Source: Woeseiaceae bacterium
GTDB lineage: Bacteria > Pseudomonadota > Gammaproteobacteria > Steroidobacterales > Woeseiaceae
Assembly (NCBI GenBank): GCA_013001045.1
Contig: JABDNG010000064.1
Coordinates: 1 to 64,000 of the forward strand
Length of the DNA: 64,000 nt
Reading direction: 5' to 3'
Shown: positions 28,530 through 37,198 of the stretch, piece after piece
Numbering within the stretch: the stretch's first letter is position 1
How the letters are laid out: the number at the start of each line of letters is the position of its first letter
Position numbers and translations under genes: made by a program
Notes under the pieces: generated by a model
Databases searched by the model: none
What the model was told of the DNA's origin: nothing
What the model saw: the letters and a program-made list of their open reading frames with translations, nothing else

Positions 28530-29399
28530 ATGCCCGACTGGTCATCGATAAGCGAACATCTGCGGAGCGCCGGCCTAGCGCTCGACAAGCCGCTGGCACC
28601 GCGACCTGTCGGCGGTGGAGATATCAGCGCTGCATGGCGTCTTGACACCAGGAACGGCGACGTCTTTCTCAAGACTGGCCCGCTCTCGGCGAGCGACATG
28701 TTTGCGGCTGAGGCTGCGGGCCTTGCGGAGATAGCGGCATCTAATGCGGTGCGTGTCCCCGACTTGCTGGCGACCGGTCAGTCCGGAGACGCGGCATTTC
28801 TTGCGCTGGAGTGGCTGGACCTCGACAAGCCCGGTTCGAACACTGAACGATTGTTCGGCGAGCAACTGGCCACGCTGCATCGTACGGTCAAGGACCGGTT
28901 TGGCTGGCACCGGGACAACACGATCGGTCTTACGCCGCAGCACAACCGCTGGTCCGTCGATTGGGTGGATTTCTTTCGAGAGCATCGCCTCGGCTATCAG
29001 CTCGAGCTCGCCGCAAGGAACGGTTTTGCCGGCGAGCTGCAGCGCAAGGGCATGCAACTCATGAAACGCATGCCGTTGTTTTTCGAGAGTTACGATCCCG
29101 TGCCGTCGCTGCTGCACGGCGATTTGTGGGGGGGCAATTGGGCAAGCAGCGGCGGTGAGCCCGTACTTTTTGACCCCGCAGTTTACTTTGGCGATCGCGA
29201 GACGGACATTGCGATGACGCGGCTGTTTGGCGGGTTTGGCGGTGCGTTCTACGACGCCTACCAAACTGCCTGGCCGCTGGCGCCCGGAAGCCATGACCGA
29301 CAACAGCTCTATCAGCTCTACCATATCCTGAATCACCTCAACCTGTTTGGCAGTGGCTACCTGGGTCGGGCTCTGGCGTTGACAAAAGCGCTGCTGTAG
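28530..29399 (+). CDS. Fructosamine kinase family protein
   Basis: 289 residues, protein-kinase-like fold of the FN3K family, which phosphorylates sugar adducts on protein lysines so they fall off. Key segments are PVGGGDISAAWRL and DVFLKTGPLS near the N-terminus, the catalytic loop SLLHGDLWGGNW near residue 192 and the metal-binding LFDPAVYFGDRETDIAMTRLFGGF. Length and motif order match bacterial members. It is 14 bases downstream of the exonuclease gene. Confidence 0.92.
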   Translation: MPDWSSISEHLRSAGLALDKPLAPRPVGGGDISAAWRLDTRNGDVFLKTGPLSASDMFAAEAAGLAEIAASNAVRVPDLLATGQSGDAAFLALEWLDLDKPGSNTERLFGEQLATLHRTVKDRFGWHRDNTIGLTPQHNRWSVDWVDFFREHRLGYQLELAARNGFAGELQRKGMQLMKRMPLFFESYDPVPSLLHGDLWGGNWASSGGEPVLFDPAVYFGDRETDIAMTRLFGGFGGAFYDAYQTAWPLAPGSHDRQQLYQLYHILNHLNLFGSGYLGRALALTKALL

Positions 29400-29422
29400 G
29401 GTCTCGCAGCAAGGAGAGCAGA

Positions 29423-30691
29423 TTGAACAAGACAGTAGTCGTTATTGCCGCAATGACCCTGGTCGCGGCGCTTGCGCTGACACAAATCGCGATGCGCGAC
29501 GCCGATGCGCCGGGCATCATCATCGAACGTCTCGCGCGAATCGATTCAGCAATTAACACCGAGGTAGAAGCTGGCGAGATACCGGGCGCGGTGGCGCTCA
29601 TCGTGAAGAATGGAGAGGTCGTTTACCACAAGAGTTTTGGTTTTGCGGATATCGACTCGCAATCGCCCATGCAACCGGACAGCATCTTTCGAATCGCGTC
29701 CATGACGAAATCAATCACCACGGTTGCGGCGATGGTGCTCTATGAACAAGGCCATTTTCGTCTGAACGACCCCGTCGCCCGATACATCCCGGAATTCGCA
29801 GAAATGAGCGTGATCAGCGAAGTCGATGGTGAAGGCAATGTGACGGCAGCTGTTCCTGCGACGAAACCGATCAAGATCATCGATCTCATGACGCATTCCT
29901 CCGGGATCGGCTACCCGTTCATCCCCAGCAAGGCACAGAAGACCTACTACGATGCGGGACTTATTGACGGCCTGACAATCAAAGACCTGAAGCTTGCGTC
30001 GCAAATGAAATTGCTTGCTGCTCAGCCGCTGCTTTTCGAGCCCGGTTCCGAATTTGCGTACGGTCTGAGCACGGACCTTCTCGGCTACCTTGTTGAAGTT
30101 GTCAGCGGTAAGACTCTCGATCGATTTTTTGCGGATGAGATATTCGAACCGCTCGGCATGGACGATACGCATTTCTATCTACCGGAGAGCAAGTACGGTC
30201 GCCTGGTTACTTTGTACAATGATGTTGACGGCGTCGGCCTGGTCGCGCATGAGGGCACGGGAACCGATATCGAAGTCAACGATTCGCTGTATCCCGTCAT
30301 TGGTGCGAAGACCTACTTTTCAGGGGGCGCTGGATTGTCGTCTACTGCAGAAGACTATGCACTGTTTCTGCAGATGCTACTGAACGATGGTGAACTCAAC
30401 GGCGCAAGAATTCTCGGCCGCAAGTCGGTCGAACTGATGCGCACGGGTCGGGTGGATTGGGACGGTGATGATGTCCCCGATTTCGGTCTCGGTTTCGCCG
30501 TCGTGTCCGATGTGGGCAAGAACGGTGAACTTGCGTCGCCAGGAACCTATGCCTGGGGCGGGGCGTTCGATACGTCGTACTGGATCGATCCGGAGGAGAA
30601 ACTGATCGGGGTTTATATGTCTCAGGCCCGACCTACAAAATCCGACCTCGGCAGAAGATTCAGTACGCTCGTCTACCAGGCGCTGGAATAA
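29423..30691 (+). CDS. Serine hydrolase, beta-lactamase / class C family
   Basis: 422 residues from a TTG start 6 bases after AAGGAG. An N-terminal hydrophobic segment (about 4-20) anchors or exports it. The catalytic S93-x-x-K96 is in RIASMTKSITT, a second-motif Tyr is in EFAYGLSTDLLGYLVE, and a C-terminal segment GTYAWGGAFDTSYWIDP takes the place of the KTG box. Such proteins are usually esterases, D-aminopeptidases or penicillin-binding-like enzymes; true beta-lactamase activity should not be assumed. It ends 14 bases from the convergent VOC gene, with no clear terminator between. Confidence 0.9.
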   Translation: MNKTVVVIAAMTLVAALALTQIAMRDADAPGIIIERLARIDSAINTEVEAGEIPGAVALIVKNGEVVYHKSFGFADIDSQSPMQPDSIFRIASMTKSITTVAAMVLYEQGHFRLNDPVARYIPEFAEMSVISEVDGEGNVTAAVPATKPIKIIDLMTHSSGIGYPFIPSKAQKTYYDAGLIDGLTIKDLKLASQMKLLAAQPLLFEPGSEFAYGLSTDLLGYLVEVVSGKTLDRFFADEIFEPLGMDDTHFYLPESKYGRLVTLYNDVDGVGLVAHEGTGTDIEVNDSLYPVIGAKTYFSGGAGLSSTAEDYALFLQMLLNDGELNGARILGRKSVELMRTGRVDWDGDDVPDFGLGFAVVSDVGKNGELASPGTYAWGGAFDTSYWIDPEEKLIGVYMSQARPTKSDLGRRFSTLVYQALE

Positions 30692-30705
30692 CGATTGCAC
30701 AGTGT

Positions 30706-31470
30706 CTAGACGGGAACCTCGAAGTGACCCGTTTCCTCGACTTCGTAGGACTCGCCAAGAAAGTCTTCCTTGAAGCCGAACAGAGCCGTACCCTCAGGCG
30801 CTCGAATCTCGACGAAGGCGCCTTCGAAACCGGGATACCGCTCGAAGTCCATGTCGTGCTGCCGCAGGGCAGCCATTAATGCTTCCCTGTCCTGACACTT
30901 GAATGACAGGGACGGGCCATTCAGGGCAATACTCTCCGATAGCCCAATTGGCACTCCATCGGCGTCGAAACGCATGTGCGTGGTCGGCTCTTCACGCATG
31001 TCCAGCAGGTTGGGGGCGATCGGCGCCCAGAACTGAGCCGCCCTCAGCGTGTCACGTACGGGCAGAGTGAGCTCGAGCAAACTGCCACATAGCGAATCTC
31101 TCTCGGCCTCCTCGCTGGCATGAAACGTGCGTGCTTCGAGCATGGTGATCGTGTGGCCGTCCCGGTCCGCGAAGCGGAGTTCGTTGAAGGATTCTTCGCC
31201 CAGCTGCATAAAGCTGAAATCGTAACCATGGTCGGACATTTTCCGTGCGCGCTTCGCGAGATTAGGCTTCACGAACGTGATGGCGGGCGCGTCAAATTCC
31301 CGGTCGTGCAGGCCGATGTGCAATTCTCCATCGCTGACGACGGCATACTTGTGTTCCCAGACGTCACCGATCTCAAGCTCGACAAAACCGAGTGTCTTGT
31401 AAAAAAGCAGCGACTCGAGCACATCGCTTGTTTGCACGGACAGCTCGAGAAATCGACCAATGGTGCTCAT
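30706..31470 (-). CDS. Two-module VOC family protein
   Basis: 254 residues from ATG 31470. Two vicinal-oxygen-chelate modules follow each other: residues about 4-115 (start GRFLELSVQTSDVLESLLFYKTLGF, end LRFADRDGHTITMLEA) and about 130-240 (start GSLLELTLPVRDTLRAAQFWAPI, end VEIRAPEGTALFGF). Substrate unknown. The ATG overlaps the hemH stop codon (ATGA), so it is made together with ferrochelatase. Confidence 0.85.
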   Translation of the reverse strand: MSTIGRFLELSVQTSDVLESLLFYKTLGFVELEIGDVWEHKYAVVSDGELHIGLHDREFDAPAITFVKPNLAKRARKMSDHGYDFSFMQLGEESFNELRFADRDGHTITMLEARTFHASEEAERDSLCGSLLELTLPVRDTLRAAQFWAPIAPNLLDMREEPTTHMRFDADGVPIGLSESIALNGPSLSFKCQDREALMAALRQHDMDFERYPGFEGAFVEIRAPEGTALFGFKEDFLGESYEVEETGHFEVPV

Positions 31471-32552
31471 CGGGCGGCCCCCATGGCTAGTGCACGCTCT
31501 CTTGACGCAGGAGCCTGGGGATACGACCTTGGCCAACCGCCGAGATGCTTTTCGATGAGGTCGGTCAAAAAATGGATATGCTCGTCACGAGCATTCAGTG
31601 CGGGTATGTATCGCAGCACCTTTCCACCCGACTCGGTAAAAAACCTGGCATTTTGCATTGCGATTTCCTCGAGCGTTTCAAGACAATCCGTCGAAAAGCC
31701 AGGACAGACAACATCGAGGCGATCCACGCCCTGCTTGCCGAGCGCAGCAACCGTTTCGTCGGTGTAGGGCCGAAGCCACTCCTCTCGACCCACGCGTGAT
31801 TGAAAAGACAGTAACCACTGATCGTCGCCGAGCTCGAGCGCGGCAGCGACAAGTCGCGCGGTCTTCTGACACTGACAGTGGTACGGATCCCCTTTGAGCA
31901 ACGTGCTCTTGGGCACACCGTGGAAAGAGAACATGAGCTTGTTTCCTCGGCCGTGCTGCGTCCAGAATTCGCGGATGCTCGCGGCGAGCGAGTCGATGTA
32001 GCCTTGCTCGTCGTGGTACTGGTTGATGAAGCGTGTCTCGGGTATCCAGCGCAGTCGACTCAACTTGCGGGCGACCGCGTCGACGACGGAGGCCGTCGTC
32101 GTTCCCGAATATTGTGGATACATCGGCAATACCAGGAGTCGAGTTGCGTCCTTCGCGAGCAAGCGATCGACGGCGTCGGAGATGGAGGGATCGCCGTAAC
32201 TCATGGCGAGTTCGACATTCACAGCGCCAGGCATGCGGGCATCGAGCGCGGTCGCGATGCCGTTGGCAATGGCTTTCGAGAAGATCATCAGGGGCGAGCC
32301 GGCGTCGGTCCAGATCTTTCGGTAGGCTGCCGCAGAGCGTGACGGACGGATCCGCAAGATGACGAGGTTGAGAATCAGCCACCAGAGCCAGCGCGGATAT
32401 TCAATGACGCGCGGGTCGGAAAGGAACTCTTTGAGAAAGCGACGCACTGCCGGCGCCGTCGGTGCCTCCGGTGTGCCGAGGTTAACCAGCAGGATTCCCG
32501 TCGACTCCGAACGTCCATGTTCGAATTGAGATGGTGATTCGTAGGTCGGCAT
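31467..32552 (-). CDS. hemH: Ferrochelatase
   Basis: 361 residues. Inserts ferrous iron into protoporphyrin IX, the last step of haem synthesis. Start region TGILLVNLGTPEAPTAPAVRRFLKEFLSDPRVIE is typical; LPMYPQYSGTTTASVVD and the active-site His in LMFSFHGVPKSTLLKGDPYHCQCQKTA are intact, as is the late VVCPGFSTDCLETLEEIA with the catalytic Glu. The Cys residues near PYHCQCQ and in the GFSTDC region might support a cluster as in some bacterial ferrochelatases, but this is not certain. Confidence 0.97.
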   Translation of the reverse strand: MPTYESPSQFEHGRSESTGILLVNLGTPEAPTAPAVRRFLKEFLSDPRVIEYPRWLWWLILNLVILRIRPSRSAAAYRKIWTDAGSPLMIFSKAIANGIATALDARMPGAVNVELAMSYGDPSISDAVDRLLAKDATRLLVLPMYPQYSGTTTASVVDAVARKLSRLRWIPETRFINQYHDEQGYIDSLAASIREFWTQHGRGNKLMFSFHGVPKSTLLKGDPYHCQCQKTARLVAAALELGDDQWLLSFQSRVGREEWLRPYTDETVAALGKQGVDRLDVVCPGFSTDCLETLEEIAMQNARFFTESGGKVLRYIPALNARDEHIHFLTDLIEKHLGGWPRSYPQAPASRERALAMGAAR

Positions 32553-32622
32553 AAGACTTGAAACACGACTGAGACGCGCTCAACAGTACTTTAAAGCTAT
32601 GCCGGGCGCCAGCCGATCAGGC

Positions 32623-32628
32623 TATAAT
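32623..32628 (+). promoter_or_regulatory. Consensus -10 element upstream of the 32666 gene
   Basis: TATAAT, perfect match to the sigma-70 -10, 38 bases before the start of the plus-strand gene in the 113-bp divergent gap with hemH. No convincing -35 sits 16-18 bases upstream. Confidence 0.3.
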
Positions 32629-32665
32629 CGCTTGTCTTAATTGACATTTGTTGTACCACTCCCCG

Positions 32666-33097
32666 ATGAACGAGCTTCCCGAAACGAAACCAGGTCCACC
32701 CGATCGCCGGACGCTGGTCCGTGACATCGCCGTTCTGCAGGCCAAGCTCATCGTTGATGGCTTGCGCGACCTGCTCCTTGTCCCCGCGTCATTGATTGTT
32801 GGCATCGTGAGCCTTGTGTCGAGTGGCGATGGCCGACCGGGCCACCAGTTCTATCGCCTGCTCAGCATTGGCAAGCAAAGCGAACGCTGGATTAACCTGT
32901 TCGGCGCATTGAAAAATGCACCGGCAGACCTGGAGATGGCCGAGCCGTTCCCGAATGCTGATATGGACGATCTTGTCGGGCGACTCGAGACGTTCGTCGT
33001 CGACGAGCACAAGCGCGGGGGCATTACAGCGCAGGCCAAGCGTCGTTTTGACAAGGCGCTCGATGCGATTCAAAGCGCGCGACGTAGAGGCACCTAG
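32666..33097 (+). CDS. Conserved hypothetical protein with one membrane-like segment
   Basis: 143 residues from ATG 32666 (MNELPETK); six codons upstream are also open. A Pro-rich start, a helical stretch DIAVLQAKLIVDGLRDLLLVPASLIVGIVSLVS that could form one membrane segment (about 38-55), then a soluble region with ERWINLFGAL and LETFVVDEHKRGGITAQAKRRFDKALDAI. No family is recognised. Divergent from hemH. Confidence 0.75.
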   Translation: MNELPETKPGPPDRRTLVRDIAVLQAKLIVDGLRDLLLVPASLIVGIVSLVSSGDGRPGHQFYRLLSIGKQSERWINLFGALKNAPADLEMAEPFPNADMDDLVGRLETFVVDEHKRGGITAQAKRRFDKALDAIQSARRRGT

Positions 33098-33200
33098 GCG
33101 GTCGAATAACCTGATTATGTGAACTCGCCCCGGTATGCGGCAGGCGGCGTTGTTATCCTCGCGGCAGAAACGGGCATTGTCCGGAAATCAGGGAAGAAAC

Positions 33201-34109
33201 ATGACGAGACTACTCATTGCAGCATATGCTGCGTGCTGCCTGGCGGCCTGTGGCGGTGGCGCGTCAGCGCCCGCCGGGGACGGCACGGGCATCGTCAGCA
33301 TCGCGATAACGGATGCCGCCGTCGATTCGGTTTCCGTCGTCATGGTTGAGTTCACCGGCGTCGAACTGAAAGCGAAGAATGGCGAAAACGTTGTCGAGAT
33401 ATTCGATTCGCCCAAGTCAATCGATCTGCTCGAACTCCAGGACGGTCGAACAGAGGAATTGCTGCCGGACACGCGCGTCGATGCGGGCGAGTACAACTGG
33501 ATTCGCCTGGCAGTCAATGCCGAGGTCGACAATATCAGGAACTCCTACGTCATCACGGAAACGGGCGAAGAGGTCGAACTCGGAATCCCCAGCGGCAGCC
33601 AAAGCGGCCTGAAACTCGTCAGCGGTTTTACGGTGACTCAGAATGGCGCAACCAATCTCGTGATCGACTGGGACCTGCGCAAGGCATTGTCGAACCCGAC
33701 AGGACAGCCCGGCATGCATCTGCGACCGGCGTTGCGCATTACGGACATGGCGATGTATGGAACGCTCCGGGGTACCGTGGCCGAAGCGCTCACAATGGCG
33801 GATGAATGCGGTGAAGATTCGAGCGTCGGCAATGCCGTTTATTTGTACGAAGGGACAGTCGATACGCCCATGGATATTCGTGCGGCCGAAACCGACCCCG
33901 TCGCAACCGCGACGGTCGCTGCCGATCTTGGTTATTCAATTAGCTACCTGTCGCCTGGTGACTACACTGCGGCATTTACGTGCCATGCGAACCTGGACGA
34001 TACTGCGGCAGATGCAATCGATGAGATCGTTTTCTCTGTTGTAGATACTGAGGTTACGATCGTCGATGGCGAGACCACGGTGCTCGACTTCGCCGCGCTT
34101 ACTATGTAG
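33201..34109 (+). CDS. DUF4382 lipoprotein
   Basis: 302 residues from ATG 33201. Lipobox CCLAAC with the lipidated Cys at about residue 17, then Gly/Ala-rich linker. Residues about 28-185 match the DUF4382 pattern: GTGIVSIAITDAAVDSVSVVMVEFTGVELK, IDLLELQDGRTEELLPDTRVDAGEYNWIRL, and the end MHLRPALRITD. The last 110 residues look like a carboxypeptidase-regulatory-like or immunoglobulin-type beta domain. Surface or periplasmic location is likely, function unknown. Its stop abuts the end of the convergent symporter gene. Confidence 0.88.
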   Translation: MTRLLIAAYAACCLAACGGGASAPAGDGTGIVSIAITDAAVDSVSVVMVEFTGVELKAKNGENVVEIFDSPKSIDLLELQDGRTEELLPDTRVDAGEYNWIRLAVNAEVDNIRNSYVITETGEEVELGIPSGSQSGLKLVSGFTVTQNGATNLVIDWDLRKALSNPTGQPGMHLRPALRITDMAMYGTLRGTVAEALTMADECGEDSSVGNAVYLYEGTVDTPMDIRAAETDPVATATVAADLGYSISYLSPGDYTAAFTCHANLDDTAADAIDEIVFSVVDTEVTIVDGETTVLDFAALTM

Positions 34110-35816
34110 CTATTTTTCGACGTCGCGGCCGGACAGCAAATCATCGAGGTCCGGCGGCGGGTGGTCGGGCCCCATCCGGCCGGTCGCGAGTCGACTGATG
34201 TATTCCCTGTAAGCGCGCATCGCCTGGTAGCCGAAGAACCAGCATATTGGAATGTTCGCAAACAGCATGACACCGGTCCCTATGCCCGTCACATTGTCGA
34301 GGTCCGTGTCCGTCTGCACGAGACCCAGTGTTGCAACGATGATCAGCAGGCAATAAACGAGCTTGTAGCCAAGCACGGATTTTTCGCCGGCGAGAAACAC
34401 CATGCCTTGCTCACCGTAATAGCTCCAGGAGATCATGGTGGAAATTGCGAACAACCAGGCCGCGATTGAAACCAGCCATTTGCCGAGGCCAGGTGCCACA
34501 CTGTCGAAAGCCTTCGCGGTCAGCGTTGCACCGATATAGCTTCGATACAGGCCGCCGCCTACGATCGTAGGCGCGACAGGGCCGGCAAACCCGTCCCAGG
34601 TCGTCGAGAATCCGTCAGCACCGGCATGAACCACGCCCTCGATGCGATGAAACACCAGGCCGGTCTCCGGGTTTTCATTCGCTTCGACAACCAACGTCGT
34701 CTTGTCACCATCGACCCAGTCATAACCTGGAAGCGGCGTCTCCGAAAACAACCAGCCGTCCTGGGTTTGTACGGCCTCAGGCAGCGGATCGAGCATGACG
34801 TCGGGCGCGCGGTTCCAGATGCCCGTTGAAAGGATGATCAGTGCTGTAAACGTACAGACAACGACCGTGTCGATGAATGGTTCGAGGCCCGCGACGATGC
34901 CTTCGCGAACCGGCTCGTCGGTCTTGGCCGCCGAGTGGGCGATCGGCGAAGAGCCTTGTCCGGCCTCATTCGAAAACGCCGCGCGCTTCAGGCCGAACAG
35001 GAAGGCGGACGCCGCGGTGCCGCCGATAAACGCTCCGCCCGCCTCGGTCGGCAGGAAGGCCGATTTGACAATCAGCGCGAACATGCCGGGCAGATCGCCG
35101 ATGTTGACGGCGAGAACGTAGCTTCCGGCGATAAGGTAAAGCACGACCATCAACGGGACGAGGGTCGCCGCTACTTTGCCGATACGTTTGATGCCGCCAA
35201 TAATGACGGTGCCCACGATTATGGCCAGCACGATGCCGGTGATCCAGCTGGGGACCGAGAAGTACTCTTCGGTTAATTCGCCAACGTTCCAGGCCTGAAA
35301 CATGTTGCCGCCGGTAGCCGTGGAAACCAGCAGCGTCAGGCAGAAGATGATGCCGATGGTGCGACCGAGCCTGGGCATGCCCCGACGTTCAAGTGCTTTG
35401 GCGACGACCCACATTGGTCCGCCGTGAGGATTATCGGGATCGTCGGTGTTGCGATAGAGCATCGACAGCGTCACTTCGGTGAGCTTGATCGACATACCGA
35501 GGAAGCCGATAACCCACATCCAGAATACGGCGCCGGGTCCGCCGAGCGCGATTGCCAATGCGACGCCGCCAATGTTGCCGAGACCTACGGTTGCGGACAG
35601 GGCCGCGGACAAGGCTTGAAAATGATTAATGGCGCCCGGGTCGTTGGGGTCATCATAGACGCCGCGAATGACCTTGGGACCGTGGGTGAGAGCGCGGTAT
35701 TGTGAAAACCCGCTCCAGAAGGTGAACAAGACGCCGGTGCCGACGATTGCGTAGAGCACGTACTGGTGCCACAGAATTCCGTTCAGCGTGGCAAGGACTT
35801 CGCTAAATTCTCCCAT
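34110..35816 (-). CDS. Alanine/glycine:cation symporter (AgcS family)
   Basis: 568 residues. Sodium-driven amino-acid symporter with about eleven helices. Family markers: GVLFTFWSGFSQYRAL, FQALSAALSATVGLGNIGGVALAIALGGPGAVFWMWV, IGGTAASAFLFGLKRAAFSNEAGQGSSPIAHSAAKTDEPVREG and STMISWSYYGEQG. It is about 100 residues longer than typical members: a hydrophilic insert at about residues 350-440 follows TGIWNRAPDV and contains DYDWVDGDK-like and Trp-rich segments, probably an extracellular or periplasmic loop. It lies 18 bases after the thiolase gene, so the two may be one unit. Confidence 0.93.
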   Translation of the reverse strand: MGEFSEVLATLNGILWHQYVLYAIVGTGVLFTFWSGFSQYRALTHGPKVIRGVYDDPNDPGAINHFQALSAALSATVGLGNIGGVALAIALGGPGAVFWMWVIGFLGMSIKLTEVTLSMLYRNTDDPDNPHGGPMWVVAKALERRGMPRLGRTIGIIFCLTLLVSTATGGNMFQAWNVGELTEEYFSVPSWITGIVLAIIVGTVIIGGIKRIGKVAATLVPLMVVLYLIAGSYVLAVNIGDLPGMFALIVKSAFLPTEAGGAFIGGTAASAFLFGLKRAAFSNEAGQGSSPIAHSAAKTDEPVREGIVAGLEPFIDTVVVCTFTALIILSTGIWNRAPDVMLDPLPEAVQTQDGWLFSETPLPGYDWVDGDKTTLVVEANENPETGLVFHRIEGVVHAGADGFSTTWDGFAGPVAPTIVGGGLYRSYIGATLTAKAFDSVAPGLGKWLVSIAAWLFAISTMISWSYYGEQGMVFLAGEKSVLGYKLVYCLLIIVATLGLVQTDTDLDNVTGIGTGVMLFANIPICWFFGYQAMRAYREYISRLATGRMGPDHPPPDLDDLLSGRDVEK

Positions 35817-35834
35817 CGTGCTCCCTTGTAACGT

Positions 35835-37121
35835 TTATGCGGCCTCCATGATGGCCGAGACTCCCATGCCGCCTGCCGTGCATATCGAAATCAGGCCGCG
35901 GCCCGAGCCTTGCTCCTGAAGCATCTTGGCCATAGTGCCAATAATGCGAGCGCCTGTCGCGGCGAACGGATGACCAATCGCGATACTGCCGCCTTTCATA
36001 TTGAGCCGGGAAAGGTCAATCGGGCCCATTGGCTGGCTGCGGCCGAGCTTGTTGCGGCAGAACTCCTCGGACTGCCAGGCCTTCATCGTGGCGATTGTCT
36101 GCGCTGCAAATGCTTCATGAATCTCGTAAAAGTCAAAATCCTGCAGTTCAAGGTCGGCCTGTTTCAGCATATCCGAGACAGCATAGGCAGGCGCCATCAA
36201 GAGCCCTTCCTCGCCGATGAAATCCACGGCTGCCGCCTTCGCAAAGGTAAGGTATGCCATGATCGGCAGGTTCTTCTGTCGTGCCCAGTCATCGGACGCG
36301 AGCAAAACTGCCGCCGCGCCGTCAGTAAGCGGCGTGCTGTTGCCGGCAGTCATGGTGCCGGCGCCGCCTCTGTCAAATACCGGCTTCAGCGCGCCGAGTT
36401 TTTCGAACGTTGTATCGCGACGAATATTGTTATCTTCCTCAACATCCATGAAGGGCACGACGAGGTCCTCGTACCAGCCTGCATCATAGGCCGCTGCCGC
36501 CTTGATGTGACTCGAGAGCGCCAGCTGGTCCTGGTGGTCTCGCTGTACGTCCCACTGCTTCGCTGTTATTTCCGTACTTTCTCCCATTGAAAGCTTGGTG
36601 CGAGGTTCTTCGACACCGGGAAGCTCCGGTTTGAAGTGTCTGGGACGAAAACGAAACAGCGGTTTGATACGGCCCATCATCGATCGCGATCGATGGATGT
36701 CGAGCAGAATGCGGCGATAGTCATCGGGGTAAACAATCGGCGCGTCGCTGACGGTGTCTGTCCCGCCAGCCATGCCGGCCTCGATCTGGCCCAGCGCGAT
36801 CTTGTTGGCGATCATGATGGCGGCTTCGATGCTGGTACCACAAGCGCGCTGCAGGTCGACGCCGGGCGTACGCAGGGACAGGCCGGAATCAATCACACTC
36901 TCGCGAGCAAGGTTCCAGTCTCTCGAATGCTTGATGACTGCACCGAGAGCGACATCGCCCAGCGTCTGGCCCCTGAGATCAAATTTTTGCACGATACCGC
37001 TCATCGCCGCGACCATAAGGTCCTGGTTCGTGCAATCGCGATATGCCGTATGCGATCGACAAAACGGAACTCGTGCTCCGCCGACAACCGCGACTCGAAT
37101 AGCTCGTCCATCGTGCAACAT
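35835..37121 (-). CDS. fadI: Acetyl-CoA C-acyltransferase (FadI-like thiolase)
   Basis: 428 residues from ATG 37121, which has GGAG six bases upstream; a GTG four codons earlier is a weaker choice. Thiolase with all catalytic parts: nucleophile C94 in LQRACGTSIEAA, HEAFAAQ, GGSIAIGHPFAATGARI and CTAGGMGVSAIMEA. Long N-terminal loop and KPRTKLSMGEST-like segment (EEPRTKLSMGESTE) resemble FadI, the anaerobic beta-oxidation thiolase; a fadJ partner is not in the window. Substrate length is not certain. Confidence 0.9.
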   Translation of the reverse strand: MLHDGRAIRVAVVGGARVPFCRSHTAYRDCTNQDLMVAAMSGIVQKFDLRGQTLGDVALGAVIKHSRDWNLARESVIDSGLSLRTPGVDLQRACGTSIEAAIMIANKIALGQIEAGMAGGTDTVSDAPIVYPDDYRRILLDIHRSRSMMGRIKPLFRFRPRHFKPELPGVEEPRTKLSMGESTEITAKQWDVQRDHQDQLALSSHIKAAAAYDAGWYEDLVVPFMDVEEDNNIRRDTTFEKLGALKPVFDRGGAGTMTAGNSTPLTDGAAAVLLASDDWARQKNLPIMAYLTFAKAAAVDFIGEEGLLMAPAYAVSDMLKQADLELQDFDFYEIHEAFAAQTIATMKAWQSEEFCRNKLGRSQPMGPIDLSRLNMKGGSIAIGHPFAATGARIIGTMAKMLQEQGSGRGLISICTAGGMGVSAIMEAA

Positions 37122-37198
37122 ACTTGTCTCCACTGATAATTGTGATGCGAGGCGCGCGGCAACTTTACACCATTCATGGACATGACCTCTAGGTTAAG

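Noticed and set aside
29423-30691. A beta-lactamase resistance gene
   Set aside because: The SxxK motif is present but the C-terminal KTG box is not; many such proteins are esterases or peptidases, so resistance should not be claimed.
32641-32646. TTGACA upstream of the 32666 gene
   Set aside because: A -10 at the right distance would fall on the start codon, and none matches.
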